In this document: one piece after another, positions 1 to 12,400 of the stretch
Numbering within the stretch: the stretch's first letter is position 1
Layout of the letters: the number at the start of each line of letters is the position of its first letter
Source of the DNA: Hippopus hippopus
Taxonomy: Eukaryota > Mollusca > Bivalvia > Cardiida > Cardiidae
Direction: 5' to 3'
DNA: 64,000 bases
NCBI GenBank assembly: GCA_946811185.2
Contig: OX328097.1
Coordinates: 31,705,627-31,769,626, forward strand
Translations under genes and position numbers: made by a program
The notes under the pieces: generated by a model
Told to the model about the DNA's origin: nothing
The model's database searches: none
The model's input: only the letters and a program-made list of their open reading frames with translations

Positions 1-328
1 CTTTTGAAAACATTGTGGAAAAACTATCAAAAGAAAAAAAAAAGCATTTTCTCCTCATCTTATAATATTTTCAGTGCCTGTAACAATAAAATCAGTACCT
101 CATAAGACCAAGCATTAAAGCACTGAAAACTGCAAGTTCTGTAATATCTGATAATAACAAAGTAGAATTTCTCTGTTTTGATACTGGACTATGATTATAA
201 CTTTCAGTACCGATTTTCTTTTTAGGAATTAATAGTATTTCTTTTGTTTATCTAATTAGTCAAGTGATGGCTTATTGACATATTATTTTATGCTTGAAGC
301 TTTACCAGTGTTTATCCAATTTATACAG

Positions 329-406
329 AAATTCCAAGATATTGCAGAGCAAGGAGATGCTTGGTTGGCCAGTAAAGAGGCATTCCTTACCAATGAAGAT
401 TTAGGG
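329..406 (+). CDS. Spectrin exon 1 of window (repeat I, helix A)
   Basis: Acceptor TTATACAG before 329 and donor GTAGGT at 407. It encodes 26 residues including GDAWLASKEAFLTNEDLG, the helix A Trp and loop of a spectrin repeat, and starts and ends on codon boundaries. It is the first exon visible; the previous exon lies upstream. Confidence 0.88.
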
Positions 407-3400
407 GTAGGTGCCATATTTATGTTTTGTTTGTTTACTGTCTAAAATCCCTAGAGTGCCCTATAAGCAAACGAGACATTTTAAGTGTGGAGAAAAGACT
501 GAAATAATTGCAAATTTCAAACAGCTCTGGCTAAGCAAAGCTTAGAGAGTAAGTTAAAGATCACAGTGCTTATTTTGTGCAAGGTTGTCATTGTACCCCC
601 TGAAACAAACTTGCAGCTGTTGATTAAAACAATTCTTTATATTGTAGGGATAATTACCTAGAACGAGGGCAATAATTTATGACTGCAGTAGAAAAGATTG
701 TTGCTAACTGAGAAACTACTCATTTGAAGCCATTAGCTTGGCTTTTTTCAAAAAAGATGTGAAGGAATTGTCATAAGCCTGTCATTGTCTGGGTTGTTGT
801 GGTTGTACAAAAACTCTGATATTTTCTAATATCTCTTTAATTAACTCTTCTACACAGTGAAATTCTGTCCCTATTCAAATTGAAAGTATTTGCAGACAAC
901 AAATTTAGTGAATCTCAAAAGATTATTTCTGTATTTGAAATGGAAGAATACATTGTGGAAAAAGGAGAAAATGCTGGTTACCATCATTTTCTTCTTTTTC
1001 CACAGTGTTTTCCAAAGGCTTCCTCCTCAGGGTCATTAAAATTCGGGGTTTTGTGGGAAAAGGTTAAAATATTTCCTTTCAAAAGGGAAACCCATACAAG
1101 AAGGACAGGTATCTCTCAATAAATTTTTTGCACAGTAAGGCCCATTTTTTCTACTTTAACTGAAAAGCATCAGCAGCAGAGGGTTGGCAACTTTTGTGGT
1201 GCTTTTGTTCCTTTTGCTGCAGTGTTTTCAAAAGCAATCTGCAATATGAAAAGAGTGGTCTGCAAGATGTTATGAGTTTAGAATGGTATGACACAGCCAC
1301 CAGATCATACCAAAAGGAGAGGTTCACTTGCATATTCAATCTTTCTCTACAGAATACATTGTACAGTGTTGAAGCCCTGTTGAAGAATCATGATCGATTT
1401 GAAAAACTGATGGAAAAACAAGTAGAAAAAGTGGAAGATGTCCGACAATTTGCGGATACACTGGGATCTCAGAAACACTATGCTTGGGATGAGATTAGAG
1501 AGAGGAGACAGGCAGTAGATGATAGATTCTCCAGACTTCAGGAATCTTCTGACGCAAGAAGACGTAAATTAGGAGATTCTAAAAATTACCAGCTATTTTT
1601 ACGTAATTTATATGATGTGAGTAAAACTGTTTTTAATTGGAAAAAGTGTCTCTTTACTATGTGTGAAAAATAGTTTCAGCTTTGTTATAGATATGTGCAA
1701 TGGTCTCAGTGAACTGAAAAGACTGCTTAATTTGGTATCAAATAAACAACAAATGAATCATGCCAAAATCATTTCGGAAAAATGTTAATCAATGTATTGA
1801 TTGCAAGGCTTCTATTTCTATGGTTTGAATTAATTTTGTATCACTGAAAAAGAAGGGCTTACAATTTAAAAATAAAAACAAGACAAAGTGTTTCTTTTTA
1901 ATACCATATTGAACTTAAACATCTGGATTGAAAATGTCAGCTTTTTTCCCCTGCCAAATGAGATTTAACTTGACCAAAGGTCTTCAGCATGTTTTTCTGT
2001 GCCACTGTTATTCCTGTCTGATTATTACTGTACTAATTCTTGTATTTATATAGCTTTTTGTAGCTTAGCAGTTGAAAGCTTTCAAAAGCATTGTGGGTGA
2101 GAGAGCTATTCGTCATTACTAGCATTTGGTTTTGTTACCCACAATGTTTATCTTACATTTTGAAAACAGAAAGTTCATTCTTTCAAATGTTGTCCTTTGG
2201 GTAATGCTACATATATATGTTACATACATAGTAAAACATTACATTAATTTGTATCAGGTAACTGGATGGATCAGTTTAAAACTTCAAATAGCCATGGATG
2301 AGTCATACAGAGATCCCACAAACCTTCAAGCCAAACTTCAGAAACATCAAGCTTTCGAAGCAGAAGTGATGGCCAATCGTAATAGAGTAGATGCTGTTGT
2401 TTCGGAAGGTGAAGGTCTCATGGCTGAGGAACACTTCCAATCGGAAGATATCAAGAAACGTCTGGAAGAGCTGGAGACAAGCTGGCAGGGACTGATGTCA
2501 GCCAGTACAGAGAAAAAAGACAAACTGGTTGATGCACATCAGGCTTTGATGTTTAACAGAATTGTGGATGATCTTCTATCTTGGATGGATGAAGTTGAGA
2601 ATCAACTGATGTCAGAGGATCATGGGAAAGATTTGGCATCAGTTAAAAATCTTTTAAAGAAACATCAGGTAAACTATCTTTTAGACATGTATGAGTCTTT
2701 CCAGAGTCCAGGATTTTGTTTGTCTATGACTTGGTTAGCAATTTCATTCGTCAAGTATTGAAAGGAATTAAAAAAAAAACAGTCTAAGAAAATATCCTAA
2801 AGAAGAAAGGTACAAAGGGTAAAGTAACGAACGCTGTCCTTAAATTTTCTTCAGAGTCACTGAAGGCTGCTGTTTTAACCTTCTCCATGCAATCCTGGTT
2901 TTTAACAACCTTTAAGGAAAAAGGCTTTTGAAAACATTATGAGAAAAGGAGAAAATGCTGGTCACTAGCATTTTCACCATTTCCCACAATGTTTTTTATC
3001 TTTTTAAAAACAAATACCAGCATTTGAGCCATATTTCATTTGTCATATGCAAATGCTTTGGATTTGGACAATCTCACAATTTAGTTCGTTGGTATAGAGT
3101 TAAATTTCAACTCAATTCTTCTTGAATTTTCTAAATATGGGTAATCAATATCAAGGTTTAATATATGAATACATGTAAAAATATTTCTGGAAAAGGAGAA
3201 TTGCTCCTTATGAGTGATTTTTCCATATGCCGGTTTGTTTTCAAAAGTGGTCTGTTCCATTTAAAAAAAGGGTTTTCTGAGCAGATTGTGCAATAATTTT
3301 TTTCTCCACATTGCAGCTGCTGCAAGTAGATATCAACAATCATCAAGAGAAGGTACAGGATGTTGAAGTTGCAGCACAGGAGTTTAAAGAGGTCAAACAC

Positions 3401-6400
3401 TTCATGAACAAGGAGCTTCAAGCTCGTGCAAAGGAAGTGCATGACAGATACGCATCTCTACATGATCCATGTAACATACGCAGAGACAACTTAGAGGAAG
3501 CTTCACTAATGTATCAGTTTTACCGGGATGTTGAGGATGAATTGTCATGGATACGGGAAAAGAAGCCAATAGCAGAGTCGACTGATTTAGGAACTTCTTT
3601 AATTCAAGTTCAGAATTTGACTAAGAAACACCAGGCATTAGAATCAGAAATAGTGGCACATGAACCTTTGATTGACAGTGTGGCAAGTGCAGCACAACAT
3701 ATGATTAAAAGTAAACATTTTGCATCAGTGGAAATAGAACAAAGATTGGAAGTGTTACACATAGAGTTACAACAGTTAAAAGAAGTGTCGTCGGTTAGAC
3801 GAGTAAAGCTGCAGGATGCGTTGGAATCTCAGAAGGTGTGTTTATCTTGACTATGATAATCCTGCATTGAGTTATTGCCAAGTTTTTTTTTCTAGTTCTG
3901 CTCATGGTGCAAAGTGAAGGTCAGTTTTGACTTACCAAAAAAGTTATCGCCTTGTCAAAGAGTTAATCTACATCCCAAATGCTGTAGGCATGAAAAAAAA
4001 ACCACAAAGTATTAACTTTACCAAATGATACAGTTTTAGACTTGTCCAAATTGAAAGCATTTGCAGACGACAAATTATTTGTGGCTCAAATGAAGCAATT
4101 TTCATTTGAAATGGTAGAAAACATGGGAAAAGGACGAAATGCTGGTTACCAGCATTTTCTCCTTTTCCCAGTATGTTTTCAAAAGCTATTTTCAGAAGGG
4201 TCATGTGGTAAAGGGTTAATTAGTTGTTAATTGGTGAGATAGCCTTCTCTTCAGCTTTGTTTTGTCAAATTATTCTCGTTCTTGGAAAAGTGAAATATGA
4301 AAATCCACTTGTCCAAGAAATGTTTGGAATAATTTGGATAGGTAGGGCTAAGAATGCCACAGTTTTGCATACCTTGCAGCAGTACTTCATGTAGATATGC
4401 AGGTCTTTGACTTTTGGTATTGAAGGAACCCTTGTAGATAGAACATTTTTCTTTTGTATTATAATAAGAATGTTTTAATGAGAAAGTTTGATTGAAATAC
4501 ATTTACAGTTGAAAAGGTATTACTGAATACTTGAAATACTGATTTGAACATATGACTGTCTGAAACAAATTTGCAGCAGACACCTTTGCATTGTAAATTG
4601 TGGATTAGCAATGTGATGTAAGGGATTATATATTAAGTGAAAACAATGTGGCAAAAGAGGAAAATGCTGGTTACAAGCAATTCTCACTTAGTCACAATGT
4701 TTTCAAAAGTATTTGATGGGCAGTATAGCTTAAAGGTATCTCTGTTTTGTGCTGTTTAACTCTTTACCAAATGACAAAATTGTTGACTGGCCCAAATTGA
4801 TAGCATTGGCAGATGACAAATCAAAAGTGAATTAAATAATGGGATTTGTCTTTAAAAGAACAGAAAATCATGGAAAAGGAAGAAATGCTGGTTACCAGAA
4901 TTTTCTCCTCTTCCCACATTGTTATCAAAAGCCGTCTACTCTAGGGTTGTTAACCCTTGCCACTCAGTCCCGAGTTATAACGAACCTGAGGAGGAAGGCT
5001 TTTGAAAACATGGTAACCAGCATTTTCTGTATTTTCCACAATCTTTTCTACCCTTTCTCAGGCAATTTTTCCCATTTGAGCTACATTTAATTTGTCATGT
5101 GCAAATGCTTTCAATTTGGACAAGTCTAAAATATAGTTGTTTGGTAAAGGGTTAAAAGTTCTACTTTTCATCTCAATTTCAGTTTTATACAGAAATCACG
5201 GAAGCAGAACTCTGGATGAATGAGAAGATGCCAGCATTGACAAGTCCAGACCTGGGTAAAGATGAGGATTCAGTAATGGTAAACCTTTTTGAATGTTCAC
5301 TGTTTTTCTTTTTTTCTACCTGGCCGGATAGTTTAGTGATTAGCGTGTCTGACTCGTGACCTGGAGGTTGCAGGTTCGATACCCAGTTGCAGCGAACCTT
5401 CTTTCTGGCGATCTTTCGCCTCTCACCTCTGATGCATATGAGAAAAGTAGTCAGTGGCTTTGGAAAGAAAGTTGTGTCAGTACTGGTGTGAGAAAGCCAG
5501 GAAACACACAGGTGTGTCACTGACCACCATGATAAGACCTTAGCTGTTAAAATGGCGTTAAACTCCAATACAATACAATGTTGGTTTTTCTTTTTAATAA
5601 AACTGAATGCCTGTCCATCTGTCTGTTTATCCATCTGTCCATCTTTGAGCATTTCTGTGTCTGCTTTGCATATCTTGAACCCCTTGTCTGATTTTTGAAA
5701 ATATTTCACACAGGTAGAACTTGATAAGACAACTTGCAGAATCAAGGTGTCAGATGTCAGGCTTTAAGAATAAGGTCAAGGCAGGGGGTTGAGGCCACAT
5801 GCTCTTAACCCTCTACCGCACAGTGCCGACTTTTAAACCACCCTTGGAAAGAAGCCTTTTGAAAACATGGTGGGAAAAGGAAAAAAATGCTGGTAACCAG
5901 CATTTTCTCCTTTTCCCACAATGTTTTCTTTCCTATCAAAGAACAAATGCACCATTTGAGCCACATTGAAATTGTTGTCTGCAAATGCTTTCAGTTTGGA
6001 CAAGGCTAAAATTTTGTCGCCTGGTAAAGAGCTAAATCATCTCCACTCCATATTCCTTTAAGTCTTTCACTAATAGATAAATAAATTGCATTTTCTCAAA
6101 GGCTACAGATACAGTTCTGCTACAAGATCAAGGGACAATTTGTTCATGATCCAGAATAAAGCAGTGGACAGTGTAGATCAGAGATCAGACTGCATGTTCT
6201 TTGCAGTCTGACCTTGATCTACACTGTCCACAAAAGCTTCTGGTGTCGTCTATGGTATGGAAAGAGTTTACCCCTGGACTGATTTTGAAAATATTTCACA
6301 CAATTGTGTGTGTACTTTGATGAGACAACTTGCAAAGCAGAGATTTTAGTTGCCAAGCTCTAAAGTCAAGGTTTGAAGATTGAATAAAGTCAGTAGCAAA

Positions 6401-9400
6401 AATTATTTTTCTCTCACTGCTGAACTAATTTCGTTTTTATCATGGCTGTTTCTGAAGAAAACATCAAGGTATCGGCATAGCCCTAGCGCTATGTCATCGT
6501 CGTCGTCATGCAAAAACTGACATTTTATAATATCTCTGTTATTACTAAATATATTTACGTCAAACTCGGACATTTTGTAATATCTCTGTTATTACTGAAT
6601 ATATTTACCTCAAACTCAGACAAGTTGCTAGCTATCAAAAGGGGAACCTATACAACAAGGGCAGGTAAGTATCTTTGACACAGTTATGCTCCCTTTTTGA
6701 CTTGGCATTTTCACTGAAAATGGAGCACTTGCAGCTCAGAGTTGACCATGCAGTGCTCTTGTTTCTATAATGGACAGAAAGCAAATAGTAGCGTGGCATG
6801 ACATTTTGTGCCGTGATATAACTGAAATACAGTTGAAAACTGCAAATGGAACAACAAATGATTGTTTTCCTATTTGAAAGCAGAGACAATGATAAGTTTT
6901 TCATTGGATCACTTACAAGCCATCGAAGATCGTCATGTTTTAGGCTGATTGGTGGTGGACTTGTGGCAAGGTATTTTTCTCATTATTGTTATAAACCCCT
7001 TTGCCTTACAGTCAAAAGTTTTTATGACACTGAGGAAAAAGGCATTAAAAAGAAGGAGAAATGCTGGAAAACAGCTTTTGTTTTTTCATTTTTTCTCACA
7101 ATTTGCACAAATGCTTCAATATTGACCAGACTGACTTTTTGTTGTATGCTAAAGAATTAATCCTGTTCTCTTTTTTACAGGCATTACAGAAGAAACTTGA
7201 TGCATTGGAGAGAGATATTGATAACTTTCAGAACAACATTGGTGAACTGGCTGCTTTAAGTCATAGTTTAATTGATAGAGGGCACTTTGACAGTGAAAAT
7301 ATCAAAGCTCAACAGGTAATCTGGGGCCTCATTCACCAACCAGTGGAATTAGCCTTCTATATCTCAAGAAGTTTCCTTATTGCAAAATAAAACTGCATCT
7401 GATTGAATATGCTATTTGATTTAGCCAATCAGAAATCTCTGGACTTGATTTGTATATCAAGCATTGTCACACTGTCAACACAGATGGGTTTTGTTACAAT
7501 TGAGAAGTTGCTAAGAATGTCCCAAGTCCATGAAATAGAGTTTTTTTTGAAAATAATTTGTTAATCATTGATTCAAGGACTACTTTTTAGCACTTTTAAA
7601 AGGGAAAATATTTTAGATTGTACATTCCTCTTGGGAAGTCATTTTTGTTAAGTGAGCTTGTGGTGAGCGAGGCATAGTTGTCATATCATCACAGAATACA
7701 TACTCTCGGGGCTAATATTTGTTGTGTTAAGCATTTAAAGGTGCATTTATAATAGAGGAAAGAATTTAAACTCAGCTTTAATTTTATCAAATTGTGTGCT
7801 TTTATGCAAAAAATACACAATTTTGTACTTGATTTAAATTTCAGACTGCAATTGAGGCTAAATATAGTGAATTACAAGATTTAACAAACCAGAGGCGAGA
7901 AAAATTAACAGCTAGTAGAAAACTATTTGAATATTATCGTGAGGCTGAAGAAGTGGCGGCGTGGATAACAGATATGGGCGTGATTGCTGGATCAGAAGAT
8001 TATGGTCAGGACTTGGAACATGTTGAGGTATGTTTTAAAAAAAAAAATGGTTGTATATCGGTAATACGTGTAGTGGTTGGTAGAAACTGGTGATTAAACC
8101 TTTACCAGACAAGGAAGTTGAAAACTTGAATTTGGCTAAAGTGATGAAATTGGTCTCTTTGAAGAGAAACATTACGGAAAAGGGAGAAAATTCTTGCTAC
8201 TCGCAATTTCTCCTTTTTCCTCACGATATGCTCGTCAGATGGCAGTAATGACTTTTGCAAGGCTTACAGAAGCCCCAGCATGGAACTTGTGAAAATCAAG
8301 ATAGGATTTTTTTCCTTTTACAAAAGACAGTGAATATCTTACTGTGATACTGATCTGTGTGTAAATGAATTCTAAGGTAAGACTTGAAAAATTAAAAGGA
8401 AAAAGTAATAAGGAACTGTGGTTTTTACGTTCTGCACAGTATGTTCAAAAAGAGTTTTCATATTTAAGAAGGAAGTATGACATTGTACAAACAATCCAAA
8501 GTTTTAACAGCCCTGAGATAGAAGGCTTTTGAAAACATTGCGGGAAATACAGAAGAGATTGTATTATTGGACAGTGTAGAAATACAGCTTTCCATGTTTT
8601 GCTTTGTTTCCTAATTACAGATACTTCAGCAGAAATTTGACGACTTCTGTCATGAACTGAATTCAAGTGAAGATAGAGTTACCAACCTTCTGCAAAAAGC
8701 TGCTGCTATGTTGGAAGCCAATCATTTTGAATCAGAAAAAATAAAAAAGCGAGATGATGAAATGACACAAATGTGGGCAGAGCTGAAGGAGGTCACGCAT
8801 GCCAGACAAGAGGTAGAATGGTCTTTCTTATCCCAGTAACCCTTTACCAAACAATCCCAAATTTCAACAACCCTGAGTAAGAAGGCTTTTAAAAAAAATA
8901 TTGCGGGAAAAGGAGGAAATGTTTGAAACCAGCATTTTCTTCTTGACCTCTAATTTTTCCAACCTCTCAAAGACAAATGCTTTCATTTGAGATACATTAC
9001 ATTTGTCATCTACAATGCTTTGAATTTGGACAAGCTTAAAATGTTGTTACCTAGTAAAGAGTGAAATATATATTCATCTCAGAGACTCTTAGCTCTTTCC
9101 TTGTGTCGGACAGACCAAAAATCTGTTGTGAATTATAGAAAGGACAAACATGTGCGTGAAAGAAAATTATTGTTCTGTAGTGGTATGGAAAACACTGTGC
9201 TAAAGTAGTGATTGCATATTCTCACTAAGCTATCTACAGCTGTCAGGTGCAGGAGCATATAGAGTTGTATTTGTACCATATGGGGTTAACCAACGACCAT
9301 AACAGTTAAAGAACTTCAAAATTAAGAAAAATATTCCACAAACAGATACAGCTGTATTTGAAAATTTCTTTATTAATTCGTATTGGAAACATTGTGGAAA

Positions 9401-12400
9401 AAGCTGTAATGGATTGTAGCAAGCAATATCTCCAGAATTGTTTTAAGAAGTTTACATACTGAATGTGGAACCACCTGTTTAAATGAATTTTGAGAGGAAA
9501 GCTTTTGAAAACCTTGCAGAAGTAGAAGAAAATGCTGGTAACCAGCATTTTCTCCTCTTTCCAGAGGGTTTTCTAACCTTTTGACTACAAATACCAATAC
9601 TTGAACATCAAAACTCATGTGACAAATTGTTTGCAAAGAGTTGATTATTTTGACTTCATTATGCTATCAGTGAATCTGTACATAACTTTACTGGAATATG
9701 ATGCATGAAAAAATGCACAGAAGACAGAAATTATCATCGACTTTCCATCAGAATTCCACCATTTTTTGGTGCAGTGTATTAAAAACTTACCAATATGATT
9801 CCCCACCATGTTTATTGTAGGCCCTCCTAGCAGCCAAGCAGGTACATATATATGGACGTGATGCTGATGATACATTAGAGTGGATACAGGAGAAGGAAGG
9901 CATTGTGTCTAGTGATGACTTTGGTCATGACCTTGAGAGTGCTCAAGCCTTGGTAATAAAACATGAAGTATTGGAGGTGAGTTTGTTTGTTTGGTGTTAA
10001 TCCTCTACTAAATGACATATTTTAGATTGTTACAAATTTGAAGACAAATTCCAAAATGGTACAAATGAGGGTAATTTCTATGATTTGGTATGAATTTGTG
10101 GGAAAAGGAGGAAATACTGGTTATCAAAATTTTCTCTTTAATTGCCTTTAAAGAAAGTTGTATTGAACCCTTTATTCACAGAATCTGTCTGCAAAGCGTC
10201 CAAGTAATTGCTGTTTGTGAAATAAAAATGATTATGGGAAAAAGTTTACTTCATAAGCAATATTGTTGAGGCAGATCTATCAGGAAAATATAAAAAAAAA
10301 TGATAGAAATAATAATAATGAAACAATTATAGAAATGAATGACAAACTTAGTACACTTTATTAACTCTTTACCAAACAATTCCGGGTTTTCACGACTCTG
10401 AGATAGAAGCCTTTTGAAAACATTGTGGGAAAAGGAGAAAATGCTGGTAACCAGCATTTTCTCCTTTTCCCACAATGTTTTTTACCCTACCCAAAACAAA
10501 TTTCAATTTTTGAATCACTTTAATTTTGTCATCTGCTAATGCTTTCAATTAGGACCAGTCTAAAATCTTGTTGTCTGGTAAAGAGTTAAAGAGAATTCGA
10601 GAGAATCAAAATAGATATGTGAGACAAAGTTTACTTTAGAAGCAGTTTAATGAAGGTATCAGGAAAATGTAAATAATTTGAATTGATACTGATAATGAAA
10701 TAAGGATAATAAAGCACAAATTTATTACACTTTATTAGAGAGATTTAGCTGCCATTAGTGAACAAGTAGAGACCATAACTAAAGAGGCCGAGAGATTGAT
10801 CAGCCAGTTTCCAGATGCTCAGGAACATATTGCTGCCAAACATGAGGAGATGGTACAGAGCTGGAATATACTTGTGGAGAAAGCAACCATGCGAAAAGAG
10901 AAACTCAGTCAGGCAGAGCAACTACAGCTTTACTTCAATGATTATAGGGAATTAACGTGAGTACTTTACTTTTAGGGTACATGAATAGCCAGTCTATGAA
11001 CAAAGACACAAAGGATTAACTCTTTACCAGACAACAAAATTTTATATACTGTAAGTCAGGATTTAAAGCATATGCAGGAGAAAATATTCTTGGTTTTATT
11101 CCTGAACTAAAAAATGTTATGTCATAGTCTGAAAGGTGAAAACTAAATGGTATGTTCAGTATTTTCTAAGATTTATGCCATGTGTAATTCATGAATATTG
11201 AATATACTTAAATGTGGCACAGATGATGGGATTTCTGTTAACCCTTTACCAGACAACAAAATTTAAGCCTTGTCCAAATTGAAAGCATTTGCAGACAACA
11301 ATTTTAATGTGGCTGAAATGGTGCAATTTTTCTTTGATGGGGTAGAAAACATTGTAGGAAAAGGAGAAAATGCTGATCAACAGCATTTTCTCCTTTTCTC
11401 ACAATGTTTTCAAAAGGCTTCTTTCCCAGGGTCATTAAAGTCGGCATTGCATGGTAAAAGGTTAAACATGGTATATAGTGTACAGGGTTTTCCTTGACGC
11501 ACGATTTTGTGCGTTTTGACACATTTTTAAGGAAAATGACCCGCAATTTTTTCAGTAATGCGTCATGGTTGACGCACAAATACGATAAGAGGTAATAACT
11601 ATTGTATATACTTCCGACACTGTTACATCGCGAGTAGATGAAAAATCTGGAGTACGAAGAGAAAATGGGACGAAACACTGGACTGTCTATCGATTTTACT
11701 AAAATACCGGGTCTAAACTAAACCAGTCGATCTCTAATGAAAACAATTTGGCTCTGTCAAAATCGACGTCATTCTTGCTGTCTGCAAGGAAGAAGAGCCC
11801 TTAAACAAAGATCAGACGATACAACGCCTGGTAAGAGCACCCAGAATCACATTTCAAGGTCTCGAGGGTTTACTGTAAATTAGCTAAAGAGATACACTTT
11901 GTTATTCGTTGAAAACAGCGGCATGAACGCGATCCGCGTGTCGAAACACAGGAATCTGCCATTTAATTGGTGAAAATAGTTTATTTTCGGCCGAAATGGA
12001 TAATCTCTATCAAGAAAAATAACAGAGACTTCCCCATCCGGCCGACAACAAGCTTTCTTCGCCAAATAAACGGTCGATTCCTGTAATAAAAACAAAATAA
12101 CCCTTAACCATAGAAAGAGGCTACACATACTTCGAAAATCAACCCTTGTGCATCATCAAAACACTAGCGGTCATGACGATACCCTTGAAACATTAAAATT
12201 ACTCAGAGATATGACAGCTTGTCTGCAGCTAGAGCATATTTGCTCGTTAAGAACATGCTTAATAAAGCATACTCCAGATAGTCTTTATGAAAAAGGTGCC
12301 ACCTAGGCTGTAAGCTCCCTCTATATAGAGAATCTCTGGTGTTATTATGTATCTATCACCATGAAATAATTCATATATAGGGTAAACGAAGATTTACAGT

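Noticed and set aside
880..1122. Short open frames repeated over the window with KGENAGYQHFLLFPQ-like sequence
   Set aside because: All fall in MITE-A copies, on both strands, owing to the palindrome; treated as repeat sequence, not genes.
1194..1352. Upstream extension of exon 2
   Set aside because: The frame is open, but spectrin similarity starts only after the acceptor at 1352, and exon 1 joins there in phase.
5325..5400. tRNA gene from clear A and B boxes
   Set aside because: No acceptor-stem pairing and no proper 3' end; the boxes continue into a SINE body with a flanking 12-bp duplication.
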